A stretch of DNA of 64,000 nt from Crossaster papposus. Its lineage: Eukaryota; Echinodermata; Asteroidea; Velatida; Solasteridae. Position numbers and translations under genes: made by a program. The notes under the pieces were generated by a model. It was not told the origin of the DNA, searched no databases, and saw only the letters and a list, made by a program, of their open reading frames with translations. The stretch spans positions 265,876 through 329,875 of the forward strand of contig JBAIAA010000347.1 in the NCBI GenBank assembly GCA_037893245.1, in the 5' to 3' direction. Positions 22,881 to 34,456 of the stretch are shown piece by piece. The first letter of the stretch is position 1, and each line of letters begins with the position of its first letter.

Positions 22881-24221
22881 TTGTACAGGGGTACTAACGT
22901 TGCCATGGTGCAGCAGGCGAGTGAAGTGACATCGGCGTTTGCTGAAGACACATCTTGTTCACCTGCTGCGCTGGATCGTCCCCTACAAGACTTACTTGGG
23001 AGGAGTTCAGATGGGTTGAGGGAAGACCAAAAGGAATCTCTCCATCGGTTGTTGATGAAACATCAAGTGGCATTCATGGCTCCTGATGGCAGACTTGGAA
23101 GGACTGACAAATTCTTTCATCGCATCAACACCAATGATGCTACACCAATCAAACAGCATGCTCGACGAACACCAATTCATCAGAGGGTCGAAGTACAGCG
23201 TCAGCTAGACGAAATGCGTGAGCAGGGGCTAGTCCAACCATCTTGTAGTCCCTGGGCCTCTCCAGTTGTTTTGGTTAGAAAAAAAGACGATAGCTTGAGG
23301 TTTTGCATAGACTATAGACGTCTCAATCAGGTGACTAAGAAAGACGCATATCCCCTGCCTCGGATTGACGACAGCCTAGATGCTTTAGCCGGTTTCTGCT
23401 GGTTTTCTACTCTCGATCTAGCATCTGGATATTGGCAGACTGAAGTACATCCTAATGACCGTGAGAAAACTGCCTTCACTACCGGTACTGGGTTATACGA
23501 GTTCAATGTACTCCCTTTCGGAGTATGCAATGCTCCAAGTACCTTCGAGAGGTTGATGGAAGTTGTCTTGCAGGGTCTTCAATGGGAGGTTTGTCTCATC
23601 TACTTGGATGACATCATTATCTATTCCAAGGGGTTTGATGAACATTTAGATCGGCTGTCCAAAGTATTCAGTGCACTCCAAGGAGCAGGTTTAAAGCTGA
23701 AGCCCAAGAAATATGTCCTAACTCGTCAGAAAGTAGTTTATTTGGGCCATGTTGTTTCCTCTGAGGGGATTGCTACAGATCCTGCAAAAACACAGCGAGT
23801 CCGGGAATGGCCTACTCCGTGTAATCTTACTGATGTCCGCAGTTTTCTTGGCATCTGTTCCTACTATCGGAAGTTCATTGTTGATTTTGCTCATGTTGCT
23901 GAACCTCTACATCGACTTACACAGAAAAACATGAAGTTCCTTTGGACGGATGAGTGTAGTCAGGCATTTGAACATTTAAAATGCAAGCTAACAACGGCTC
24001 CAGTGTTGGCCTACCCCGACTTTACTCTGCCTTTTTTGTTGGATACAGATGCTAGTGATAAAGGTATAGGTGCCGTCTTGTCCCAAATGCATAACGGAAA
24101 AGAACAAGTCATAGCTTATGCCAGTCGTACCCTCAGCAAAGCAGAACGACGGTATAGCGTCACCAGGAGAGAGTTACTGACTGTAGTTACCTTCGTCCGT
24201 TACTTTAAACACTACCTCTAG
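22881..24221 (+). pseudogene. pol: Reverse transcriptase and RNase H region
   Basis: Shows the ordered RT motifs: SPWASPVVLVRKKD, RFCIDYRRLN, FSTLDLASGYWQ, FNVLPFGVCNAPSTFERLM, the catalytic YLDDIIIYS and YLGHVVSSEG. It then connects to RNase H (LLDTDASDKGIGAVLSQ, YASRTLSKAERRYSVTRREL). Stopped by TAG at 24219-24221 inside RNase H; the same frame reopens immediately. It converts element RNA to DNA and degrades the RNA strand in the virus-like particle when intact. Confidence 0.95.
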
Positions 24222-26003
24222 GGACGACGTTTTTTGCTGCGTACTGATCATGGTTCTCTGCGGTGGTTATTTAACTTCAAAGATCTAGAAGGGCAGGTTG
24301 CACGTTGGTTAGACATACTTAACACCTTTGAATTTGATGTTCAGCATCGACCTGGTACCAAACACCGAAATGCAGATGCACTGTCCAAGTATCCACTGGT
24401 GGCAGGGGAGTGTAATGCCGTTTCCTTGCCGAGCTGGGATCTGGGCAAATTAAGCAAAGCACAGCAAGACGACCCAATCTTGGCACCAATCATCAAGTGG
24501 AAGCAGGCTGGGCAACGTCCAGATGGTACAGCTATTGGTGGCGTAGATCAACGAACCAAGGGTTTCTGGTTCCAATGGGACCAATTGGAGCTTCATCAGG
24601 GCTGTTTCTATCGGCGCTGGACAAATGATACTGGCATAGGATCTCACCTATTACTGGTTATCCCGGACTCACTTCAAGAACAGATCATGGCAGCAGCTCA
24701 TGATGGGCCGGGAGGTGGTCATCTTGGTGTAGCCAAAACAATCCCAAAGGTCAAGAACAAGTATTACTGGATAGGGTGCAGTAAGGATGTCAAGATTTGG
24801 GTTAGACAGTGTCCTCAATGTCAGAGTAGAAAGTCCCCTATTCCCAAACGGCGAGCCAATCTCGTTCAAGTTCCAGTTGGTGCACCGATGGAGAAGTTGG
24901 CTATCGATGTCATGGGTCCCTTTCCAAAGTCAAGTAAAGGAAATCGATATGTTCTAATCGTCTGCGATTATTTTACTAAGTGGACGGAGTCTTTTGCTAT
25001 GCCCAACCAAGAAGCTGAGACGGTTGCACGAAAATTGGTTGATGAAGTCATTTGTCGCTTTGGGGTACCATACTCGCTTCATAGTGACCAGGGAACAAAT
25101 TTTGAATCTGCCCTATTTCAGCAAGTTTGTCGTTTATTGGGGATCATCAAAACTCGGACAACAGCATACCACCCTCAATCAGATGGTCTTGTAGAGCGCT
25201 TCAACAGGACTCTGCGAGCCATGCTCTCGGCATATGTGAAGGAAGACCAAACAGATTGGGATGATCATTTAGCTCACATTATGATGGCTTACCGTTCAAG
25301 TGAACATGCTTCTACCAAAGCAACACCAAACTTTCTCATGTTCGGTCGGGAGATCAACATCCCTCTTGATCTTCTAGCAGGAGAACTTCCAAACCAACCT
25401 AAACAAACCAGCGACACTTATGCTTGGAAGGTACAACACAACCTGAAGGACGCATACCAGAAAGTCCGGGTCCACTCGCAGGCTGCACAAGAACGACAGA
25501 AACGACAGTATGACATGAAGAAAATGGGCGATCCCTTCCGAAAAGATGAACTTGTCTGGCTCTACACCTTCAGGAAAAAACGTGGTCGGAGTCCCAAACT
25601 GCAGACGTTTTGGAAGGGCCCCTATAAGATCGTCCAAAAACTGTCTGATGCCAATTATCGCATACAGGGTGTACATGGCGGGCGTTTACAAATAGTACAC
25701 TTTGACCGTCTCAAGCCGTACCAACAACGAGAGACAATGGAGGGAAGAAGCAGTGATGCAGAATCTTCAAAGAACAAGAGTCAATTTGAAGAAGCGGATT
25801 CTCCGGATCCAGACGAATCCTTGTCCCCTATTCCTATGTGGAATAGTCCAGATATTCAGTCGACCACGATGGATGACTTACCTGACCTGGATGCAACTGC
25901 TCCCGATACTGTTACTCAACCAGCTACTGGACTTGGCAGAGTTCGAGTGCGTAACCCCCCAGCATGGATGAGACAAGGAGATTACGAACTGTATGAACTC
26001 TAA
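24222..26003 (+). pseudogene. pol: RNase H end and integrase region
   Basis: Starts with the RNase H C-terminus (TDHGSLRWL, HRPGTKHRNADALS). Integrase follows: an HHCC finger (H...H...CPQC), the core with D (IDVMGPF), D (HSDQGTNFES) and E (DGLVERFNRTLR) in DD35E order, and a C-terminal GPY/F-type module (FWKGPYKIVQKL). The last ~80 residues are acidic and low-complexity. The region is open through 26003 but cut off from the rest of pol by the upstream stop. Confidence 0.95.
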
Positions 26004-26324
26004 AGTGGTGGTGGGTGTATCCATTCCTTCTTTAATGGTTTAATGTACATGTACAATTTAAAACTGGAAAGTAACCAAATTGTGCAGACTGTGGTAAGTT
26101 ATTGTTACTTGTAATTCCATCTGACCTGCATTTGTCAATGTGCATGCATTATTATTTAAATTTTGCGTTTAAACATATATGTACCGGTTCCTGCGATGTG
26201 ATCAGCAGAAGAGACGTCTATAAACAAATTTCGGTACCGAATTATTGTAAATAATAATTGTATTGAAGTATTATAACAGTTAATTACAACTAAGTATAAT
26301 TGGACCAATTGTTGTACTAAATTG

Positions 26325-26672
26325 CAGGCCCGTACGCAGGGGGGGGGGGGGGGGGGGGGGGGTGCGACGGGTGCGTACGCACCCCCCCCCCCCCCCCCCC
26401 AAATTACTAAAAGGTCCACATTTTCCGGATAAATAATGGTATTTTGATGTAGAAATAACTGTACTGCAGGCACACGAAACATTTTGGTCCCAATTTTGGT
26501 CCCATCAGTACAAATTTTCCCCCCAAATTACCAAAAGGTCCACATTTTCCGGGGTAACTAATGGTATTTTGATGTAAAAATAACGATACTGGCCAGAAAA
26601 TTTTTGGTTTCATTTTTGGTCCCATCAGTACAAATTCGCACCCCCCCATAAACAATCCTGCGTACGGGCCTG
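26325..26672. mobile_element. TIR element (MITE) inside the LTR retrotransposon
   Basis: Inverted ends CAGGCCCGTACGCAGG and CCTGCGTACGGGCCTG, flanked by AATTG on both sides (26320-26324, 26673-26677). Inside are long G and C runs and two ~120-bp tandem units with AAAAGGTCCACATTTTCCGG. Its position between pol and the 3' LTR shows it is younger than the retrotransposon. Confidence 0.85.
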
Positions 26673-26848
26673 AATTGTAGGTTAAGTATAATTAACTTTG
26701 GGTCTAGAGTGTTATTATAAGTGCTATACAAATAATCAATCTTGTTTGTTCAATCTAACAAATTATCTTTTTGTTTTTTTGTTGGTAGCCTGAGCTGGAC
26801 AGCTACACCAGTGGCTGGTGGAGTGAAGACGCGAGGACACGTCTTTAC

Positions 26849-26860
26849 GGGGAAGGGGGC
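26849..26860 (+). other. Polypurine tract (putative)
   Basis: GGGGAAGGGGGC immediately precedes the 3' LTR, the expected site for plus-strand priming. Confidence 0.7.
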
Positions 26861-26862
26861 TG

Positions 26863-27457
26863 TGTAATGAAATTAGCCCCTCACTATTACTTTCCCCCTA
26901 CTTTATTCTTTTGGTTTAGCCATCCCTTGCCCATCACCCCATGAGCTGTCTGTAGCAGTCAAGCCAGGCATGCATTATTATTTGCATAATCTGGTATAAT
27001 CCTATTGTAATCCCCCATGTTGTTGGGACTTTGTATTACTTTTGGGAGTTGAGTTTGCTGGGTGCTGTGCTGGGGTAAGGTTGTGTGTTTTGCCTGGGCG
27101 TGGCAGGAGAAAACGTAACGTAAGTTGGATTTCAATCTCCCCCTGGGTTGGGAGTAGAGTAATGGTACTTCAATGTACCATAAGCTACTCCCAAACTTAT
27201 CGACCATCACCCAGCCCCTGTCTTTCTTATTTGTTATGATTATTTATTTAAGTTCTCTTGTTAATTTAATGTCATTAAATTAACTTATACAAATAATAAC
27301 TAGTAGTAGGTAAATATTAGGGCCTAAGTAAATAATAAGTAAGTAATAATAAGTAGGTAATAATAAGTAGGTATAATAAGTAAACGGTAAATCTGATTGT
27401 GGCCTAACGGTACATCTATTTTTCTCGCTTTTATCTCGCTGCGGCCCCTGACCACGC
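26863..27457 (+). repeat. 3' LTR
   Basis: 595 bp, matching 20420-21014 with about 8 substitutions and no length difference; followed by TATAA. Confidence 0.9.
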
Positions 27458-27462
27458 TATAA

Positions 27463-27710
27463 GCCGTTTATAAGCCGTTACTGATACGGCAAGGTTTGAT
27501 ATCAGCGTACCAGTACCGGATCACGAACGATTGGATAGCGTTCTGATACAGGTTCTGATACAGAGCCGATACCGCACTTCACCTTACCTTCCCCGTTCGC
27601 TCCGTTCCTTACAACGTCGTAAACTTATTACTACCGTGTATCTACCGCCTATCACGCACTAATCACGACCGTTCTCCGAACAATCCGTGCATGACACACA
27701 TGTAGTATAA
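27463..27710 (+). repeat. 248-bp direct repeat X, right of the Ty3/gypsy element
   Basis: Same 248 bp as 20172-20419, separated from the 3' LTR by TATAA. No difference seen between the two copies although the LTRs they flank differ at about 8 sites. Confidence 0.85.
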
Positions 27711-28940
27711 ATATGACCAAATTGTGATGAGAAGCTCAGTTCAGATCCAGATCCCACTAGAATTCCAAGATGAACCCTGCAGAAGATGCCGCGAGAATCC
27801 TAGTCTTGGTTCCAAGACCTTCGTGTTGTTTATTTCGCGATCACTGACACAAACCACCGATGTTATAGAGGGCGCTATTTCACGACGAACCACCACCCGT
27901 GAACTGGACCCTGTTGAAGGTCTTGGACAAGTTGGCACATTGTGGGCGTGGTCAGACTATTGTAATATATGCAGTATTCATATCACCTGATAATGATGGA
28001 CAGTTAAGCAAATACGTGCAGACCTGAGGGTTATTGTGTCGCGCAAAACATGTCCAGACTCGCCGCGATTGACCTGTGTACATTATACATCGACACAGCA
28101 AATTATGGCTGCCCCGGCGTTTATTTGTGACTGCGGGTGCAGAGGTATTTGTCTTTGGTGTTTAAATTTGTGATGAGTGAAACCACGAAATGATAATGTT
28201 TCCTTTGATTTCAGGGAAACGTAGCCAAAATGACGTACGTTCAATCTGTTCCTTTCTCTCATGGTTCGATACACTGGAATAAAAAAAAACCTTCCCTTCT
28301 CCGCGGCACCACATTACTAACTCCTGAAGCGATGCTGCAGCGGGACTCGACAATATCGGTACGGGTACAATGCGGCCAGGCCGCGCCGGTTGGCGGCTGC
28401 AGCTAGCTTGCACTAGTAGCACTGCCCCGGAAGATCGGCCACACAATGCTATAAGTCTGCACATTTCGCGCAATGCATACTATACGTGCATACAGTCGCC
28501 ATCACATATACTGTACATGTACAATGTACATTACATGTACAAAGTGTCTTGTGTATATGTACACATACCCAGTCATATCCTGTATTTGTGTATAATGAAT
28601 AATTCATGATGAGGCTCAAACTCGGTCGCTGATTGGATCCCTCGGAAAAGCGAGGGAGAATCGTCGAAAACTAAGGTTAAAGTTAACAATTGATTGCCAA
28701 CTAGTGCTAGACCCTTAGGGGAATCCAAAATCATGTACGTTTGTCAAACGTCGGCTCCAGTGCGAACATGGATCCAGCCGCATTTTGTAAACTACGCATG
28801 CGTGAGACCAGAACGCACACGAAGCCGGGATTTGAAAAAGAGACAGCGTTAACGAATCTGCGCGTGGAAATAACACAAGGGTCTAGGGCTAGACTACGAG
28901 AATCCAAGCCATTGCTGCCCTGAACCACCACATTGACCTA
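27711..28940. other. Non-coding part of the Harbinger element
   Basis: No supported gene. Several short reading frames occur but none shows a domain. TACATGTA-type palindromes cluster at 28505-28570. Confidence 0.5.
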
Positions 28941-29390
28941 ATGAACATATACATTGGAGTGCTGCGCCGCAATAGAAGAAGAAGAAGAAGGAGAAGACAG
29001 AGAAGAGTGGAGTGGGTTCGGCCATGGATAGCCAGAAGACCAGACCTTGGGGTGTACGATCGGCTGATGGTAGAGTTGAGAGCTGAGGATCCGACTTCCT
29101 TCAATAATTTTCTCCGTATGCCTCCTGAAATGTTTGATGAGCTCCTTGAAAGGCTGACTCCGAGACTGGAGAAGCACCACATCAGTAGGCAAACACTATC
29201 ACCAGGCTTGAAGTTGGCCCTTACCCTCCGCCACTTTACCTCTGGCCACACCTACTCTGCCATGAAGTTCGCCTGGCGTGTGCCTCTAAACACAATATCC
29301 CTTGTCGTCCGTGAGGTGTGCCAAGCCATACAAGATGAGTACCTTGATGAGATGCTAAGATGCCCAACTCCTGTCCCTTCTCCTCCCACC
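28941..29390 (+). pseudogene. PIF/Harbinger transposase, N-terminal fragment
   Basis: A basic Arg-rich start is followed by VEWVRPWIARRPDLGVYDRL, FNNFLRMPPEMFDELLERL, SPGLKLALTLRHFTSG and RVPLNTISLVVREVCQAIQDEY, the conserved N-terminal half of animal Harbinger (DDE_Tnp_4) transposases. After RCPTP the homology ends abruptly and the sequence continues as the reverse strand of the Myb-like gene, so the catalytic DDE domain has been deleted. In an intact element this enzyme cuts and pastes at TWA sites with help from the Myb-like protein. Confidence 0.9.
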
Positions 29391-29413
29391 TGGCAGTTTT
29401 CATCTGGGTATTC

Positions 29414-30750
29414 TTATAATTGGACTTGCGATGGTTCCACAAAAAACTCCTCGCCTTCGACCCACTCAAGCAGCTTCGTCTCATCAGTAGCCTTCACCTG
29501 GTAGCTGATTTTAGCCTTCCTCTTCTTGCTCTGGGACTGTGAAGCAGCTCGCTCAGCCTCATCCTCAACCTCCAACTCAGCTTCAGCCTGCACCTCCTCT
29601 TCTCTTGCTGGAGAACTGCTGCTGCTGCTAGTCCCCCCGTGAATGGCAGGACCATCATGGCCAACAGCACCCCTACCACGACCACGAGCAGCAATAACAC
29701 GACCTCTACCACGAGCAGCAGCACCACGACCAGCACGACGACCACCACGAGGAGGGAGGACATCGTGGACATCAGCTGTTATTAAATCTGCAGCTTCAGG
29801 GGCAGGATATTCACAACGACCACACTCTAAAAACATCGGGGTTAATATATCCTGGTTACCAGAATATTGACTCTATACTGGTCAACCTTCGCGATCGGGC
29901 ACCAATATCTGGTGAAAATTTCCTGGTGAACCATATCTTAACATTATACTGGTTATCACCAAACATATCAACATGATATCCAACGGACCAATCAGAACTC
30001 ACGAAAGTTGTGTTCACAAAAGTCATGTTAAGTTGTGGCGTTTTGTCTAAAAATGCACTTTCTTGACCGAAATATGTAATTATTCTGACGAATCAATGAA
30101 AACATTTTAATTTTTGCAAAACAAAGGTACAAAAAAATGTAGCCTATACGAAATCTCTTTTTTGTATTTTAACACGAATTATTCGTGGTCAAACCGTGAC
30201 TTCTTCGTTGCGGGAATAAGCGTAATATAAATTTAAACCGCGACACGTTATTGATATGTAGTAGTCGTAAGTTGTAGTCATAGTTAGGCTTATCGTTTAG
30301 CATTCAGGCTTATCGTATAGTATTTGTACATTCTGGTCAATCATTCTACCAGGGATTCCCGGTCACTCCAACCAGGAAAACTGGTGAAAACACTTGACCA
30401 CGATTTCCTGGTTAAAACGACATGGAGCCCTGGTCATTTTGACCTTTTCCTGGTTGGTTGTCTGGTTGAATTATCCTGGTAAATATGACCAGGAATATGT
30501 GAAATTAACATATTCCTGGTCAATCATTCTACCAGGAATTCCTGGTCACTCCAACCAGGAAAACTGGTGAAATAACTTAACCAGGATTTCCTGGTTACAA
30601 TGACCATGAATGCGTCGGAGGACCCGTGACCGCACTCCTGGTCAAATATTGATACTATCCTGGTCAAATTTGACCAGGATGTTTTTAGAGTGCACCAGCG
30701 CCACGACCACCGGGACCACGACTAGCAGCACCACGGTCTCGTTTGCCCAT
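29414..30750 (-). pseudogene. Harbinger Myb/SANT-like accessory gene, interrupted
   Basis: Read on the minus strand from ATG at 30748-30750: MGKRDRGAASRGPGGRG, then an 870-bp insertion (29823-30692), then EYPAPEAADLITADVHDV, a long RGRGR/GAAARGR basic low-complexity stretch, an acidic stretch, KKRKAKISYQ and TDETKLLEWVEGEEFF, which looks like the start of a Myb/SANT-like DNA-binding region. Removing the insertion and one CA leaves the frame continuous. The C-terminus is lost at the deletion junction shared with the transposase fragment. Confidence 0.75.
29823..30692. mobile_element. Word-arm element 3 (CCTGGT/ACCAGG arms, shared core)
   Basis: Inserted in the Harbinger Myb-like gene, with CA on each side (29821-29822, 30693-30694). 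Ends CACTCTAAAAACATC and GATGTTTTTAGAGTG are perfect inverses over 15 bp. The arms alternate CCTGGT and ACCAGG words. The core at about 29988-30335 is close to that of element 2 (AATCAGAACTCACGAA, TGTAATTATTCT, TCTTTTTTGTATTTTAACAC). Because the surrounding gene frame is restored by excision, its boundaries are the most secure of the family. Confidence 0.85.
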
Positions 30751-31254
30751 CTTTAATCTGGAGAATGATTTAGTAGTGTTCTCGTAGTGTTCTCGTCGAT
30801 ATCCGGAACTGTAATGATTTTAATTTTGAACGGAGACGCTTATTTATACACTCGCTAGCCACCCGTTTCCGACAGTTGCCGGTCGGTATGCGTTCGGTAT
30901 TGGTAAGGTGTTGGTAAGGTTTTGGTAACTTATGTGCGGTGCGCAACAGTTTATAGAACGGTATTGATTCGTGTGTTCGGTCTTAGAACGGTCTTAGAAC
31001 GGTAATGGTTAGGTTTAGCAACGGTGAATTCGTCAACAGTACTGTCTTGGCTCGGACAAAATTGCTAGATTCTGGATCAAATTGACCATTTTATGCTGTA
31101 TACGGTACTGGTACGGAAACAGAACGGTACTGGGGCGGTATGAGAAAGTTGATGAATTGCATTTTATGTCCGTTCTCCACCGTACTAGAAAAATATTAAT
31201 TTTTCAATAAGGTTCACGAACGTTCTTGCGATTCGGTTTCTTGTGACAGGGCCT
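30751..31254. repeat. Right subterminal region of the Harbinger element
   Basis: Many variants of CGGTA/TACCG and GGTATTGG/TTGGTAAGG words up to the terminal inverted repeat. Such clustered motifs are typical places for transposase or Myb-like protein binding, though this is inference. Confidence 0.5.
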
Positions 31255-31257
31255 TTA

Positions 31258-31885
31258 GGCGCTATGTGCATATCGAATTTAATTGGGTGCATGAAATAAC
31301 TCTAGTAAAGTTTAAGATGTTATGTTTTGTTTGTAAACTTATTATAAAGTGCCAAACATTAGGTTTATTTGAAATGTCATGTGTAACTTTTTAGATTATT
31401 ACAGTACCACGGTCCGCTTTTTTGTGGGGGGGGGGGATTTCTTTTTAACTATTAAGAGCATTTCGTCCCATTTTTATAAGATATTGACTGTTCACCTTTT
31501 TTTCTGTAGATACACAATGGCTGAAGATATGTTCAAAGATCTACCAAAGTGTGAAGTTAACAGACATATCAAAAAGTAAAATGTGACACCAGGTCCGTAC
31601 TGACTTCGGTAAATGTTGCCATACAAAATATATAGTTTCTATATTGGACCACAATGGACCATGGAGGAAACAGCGGCATAACTACATGGGATTAAATTTG
31701 TAGGGAGAACTAACGTTCACCAATATTTTAGGGGGAGGGGAATCATAAAAGTAGACAAACGAGTTAAAGCAAATAAAACTAGCAACCGTCAGAAAGAGAA
31801 GGCTCGTCAGCGTTTTTAATTTTTTTTACGCAAATTGAATCCATTTGGGGTTCGTCAGTGTATTTTAGTCAATTTTTACCGGGCT
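31258..31885. other. Non-coding stretch
   Basis: Nothing recognised beyond short G and T runs (31424-31436). Confidence 0.5.
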
Positions 31886-31889
31886 ATCA

Positions 31890-32315
31890 TTGAGAGCATA
31901 ATTGTTTCATCAGTCAGAAGTTAAACGCTGTTGGTCGAACAGCAGAGAAGATCATTGGCACTACCTTACCAACACTGGAATCTATTTACAATGACAGAAT
32001 GTGCAAACGGGTCAAGGAGGACAAGTTCCATCCAGCAACTGATTATTTCACATTCCTGTCGACGTCTTAGGACTTTTTATGGTAGTAAGCGTTTTACAAA
32101 GAGTTTTTATCCTTCTGCAGTTCGTGTATACAATGGGACTTAATCTTTTTTTTATTTTATTGAGGTTTGTATTGTGTGTCTAGTATATGTGTATTGTGTA
32201 ATTTGTATTTATTATATAAATATATATTTAAGCTCGAGGAATAAGCAATTTTCCGATGTCAATAGTTGTTAACTTGTTGCATTGGTTCAATAAAGTCTTA
32301 TCTTATCTTATCTTA
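31890..32315 (+). pseudogene. LINE 3' end relic (L2/CR1-like)
   Basis: Near 31925-32050 a frame reads AEKIIGTTLPTLESIYNDRM, then HPATDYFTFL. After a frameshift the next frame reads RRLRTFYGSKRFTKSFYPSAVRVYN and stops at 32141-32143. This is the well-known C-terminal pattern (small basic region, NSFYPRAI-like ending) of L2/CR1-type LINE proteins. A UTR follows, ending in a (TCTTA)n tail at about 32296-32318, as in such LINEs. Confidence 0.75.
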
Positions 32316-32319
32316 TTTG

Positions 32320-34145
32320 ATGATCTACTTCATAAATCATTACTCAGTTCTTTTAGACGAAGTTCCTACCCAGCAACCCGCATACAGAAGCGAGTAGCCT
32401 CGTCGTGTATTACAAAATTTAAAGAGTTTACTACAAGCTAAAATTAAAGAGTTGACACATGAGTGCGAACGCAGGACATGACATCAACAATTACTCATGA
32501 CGAATCATTGGTCCCACGTCAACAGTTTCGACTAACTAATTAATGCTCTGCGACAAGAAGCAAATGACAAGAAGCTGATGACAACATAATTTATTTCCAC
32601 AACAGAGCTCTCTGGATTTCTTTATTAATAAATAAAACTGTGTGAATAATCGTAAAAAAGCACGTAGGGATGACATTCTCCAACTGTGTTCAGTGATTCA
32701 AAGCCTTTTTTATTTTAAAAAATAGCGCAGTAAATATATAAATAATAACTAGTGTATGCCGCACATCAACGTTATTATCAGATCCAAGGATTCTTGTTTC
32801 TATTTAATTATTTAAAATTGAGGAAAAATTTAGAAGCTGATAACTCCAATTTGTAAAAAATGAATCAAAACACTGATATTAAAGGTCACTTTTGTATCAC
32901 CGTGGAATGATCAAAGTCACCACCCGAGTGTCGACGTCGTGGTACGCGAATAATACGGTAGTAACGATGTAGAAAATTGGTCGACAGAGGGCGCTAGTCA
33001 TATACGGCGAAAAAAGCTCCGGAATGCTGAAATTTGCATCAGTTTGAAAGAAACATGTGCAGACGCTAGTTTTTAAGCAGGTTTTGATGGTAAATGAACG
33101 CTTTTGAATTTGTTTGTATTGGTATATTTCCTATACGAGAAAATCGGTCATGTCTGGGTCATGTACGGTGTTAAACCAATGTGCTTATATTCACTGCCGT
33201 ATACCACTACGCTACTTGCTATCATGGTACATGTACTAGTACCCCTTTTGCATGAAATTGCACAAGTTACCTTATATGGGATTGGCTTGGATGACGATGG
33301 GAGTTTATGTTGCGTGTGTTTTTAAACAGACCAGATTCAATGCTGTACCGATAAACACAGGGATCCAAAGTTGGTCATTCACGACTCTATTACTACAAAA
33401 GAGGGCAGCACCCGAAGGTTACAAAATCATGCCGTCCCGCATCAAATCAAGAGTCACGCGACGTCAAAACACCCGCCAATAGGACGTCAACAATAATAAT
33501 TTGACGTCATGGCGCAGGAAACGTTTTGAAAATGTGATGGGCGACGTCAGGCATATTGACACTGTGTTAAAAGGCACAAAACAATCAATATTATATCTTC
33601 TTTGGATCTTTGAGTTGGAGAATGAAGCCAATTCTAGTCAAGATCATGTAAATAAGACGGCGGCATTGGATTCATCATTATCAATTGAAATACGGTATTT
33701 AAAATATTTTAGATATGTATCAAATTTCTATGAATCTGATCATAGCATTCTGTAACCATGCTACTCATAACCATTATGTTGTTCTCACCTCTGACAAAAT
33801 TGCAAGTCTGGGCAAATGGTTCGGTCACCAGCTTCCTAAACGTAATCATAATTTTGGAAGGCTGCAATCCATTTCTTGGCACCTTTCTCATCATGAACTG
33901 GCAATCGAATCTCAGCCTGGAAACCGTTTTCATTCGGTTCGAAACTGCAAATGTGGTAGTCGTATTCGCTTGGTAATATTTTCTGCAAAACAGGATTTGA
34001 GATACGAATATTGTACAAAGACTTATGAATGAGGCCCACACTGACACTACACTTTAGATACACTAGGCCTATATGTACAGCACAGGCCCAGTCTGTGCCT
34101 TGCCTATAGGCCTAGTCGCTGTCAGGGTGGTTTGTCGCTGTCGTT
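32320..34145. other. Stretch without a supported gene
   Basis: A few short frames but no domain, and no element termini recognised. Three GACGTCA sites sit near 33460-33510. Confidence 0.45.
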
Positions 34146-34146
34146 T

Positions 34147-34456
34147 TGGCCTATTGAGCATTCATTATACCCAATCAATTTTTTAAAAGTTTGGATTTTT
34201 GTAAATCAAATTTTTTGACAGAATTTGACATGTCAGGTCTGACAAAAGTCCAGGAATGTTTTTACTTCCATTAACAAAATTCTGGTCGGCCATGTTTTTG
34301 TTCATTGAAAAAGCATTGGAAAAAACATGGCCGCTCAAAACCCACGAATTTTTAATGGAACTTATAGAAATAGATTTTTGTCAGACGTACCTGACAAGTC
34401 AAAATCTGTTTTGGTAAAAAAAATCGGTTGAGTAATGAATGCTCAACGGAGGCCCA
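34147..34456. mobile_element. TIR element (MITE), ~310 bp
   Basis: Imperfect inverted ends of about 45 bp: GGCCTATTGAGCATTCATTA at the left and TAATGAATGCTCAACGGAGG at the right. The interior contains a second symmetry with TTGACATGTCAGG/CCTGACAAGTCAA. Target duplication not clear. Confidence 0.6.

Larger units (their letters stand above)
20420..27457 (+). mobile_element. Ty3/gypsy LTR retrotransposon, complete but defective
   Basis: Order: 595-bp LTR, primer-binding-like site, gag, protease, reverse transcriptase, RNase H, integrase, polypurine tract, 595-bp LTR. TATAA lies on both sides (20415-20419, 27458-27462) and fits a 5-bp target duplication. The LTRs differ at about 8 of 595 positions, so insertion is fairly recent. 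Coding capacity is broken by in-frame stops at 21760-21762, 22833-22835 and 24219-24221 and by a deletion/frameshift near 22230-22300. A TIR element sits between integrase and the 3' LTR. Gene order (integrase last) and the integrase motifs place it in Ty3/gypsy (Metaviridae); the precise clade is not assigned. Confidence 0.95.
14880..31254 (+). mobile_element. Composite PIF/Harbinger element swollen by nested insertions
   Basis: The left end (14880) and the complement of the right end (31254) share AGGCCCTGTCACAAGAAACC and continue to match with few differences to CGTTC. Each end is flanked outside by TTA (14877-14879, 31255-31257), the 3-bp TWA target typical of PIF/Harbinger. Near the right end lie remnants of both Harbinger genes, transposase (28941) and Myb-like protein (29414-30750, minus strand). 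The remaining sequence is explained mostly by later insertions: an inverted-repeat-bounded block (15143-20107), a Ty3/gypsy element (20420-27457) and a word-arm element (29823-30692). Alternatively, two separate Harbinger ends happen to face each other; matching target duplications argue against this. Confidence 0.65.
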
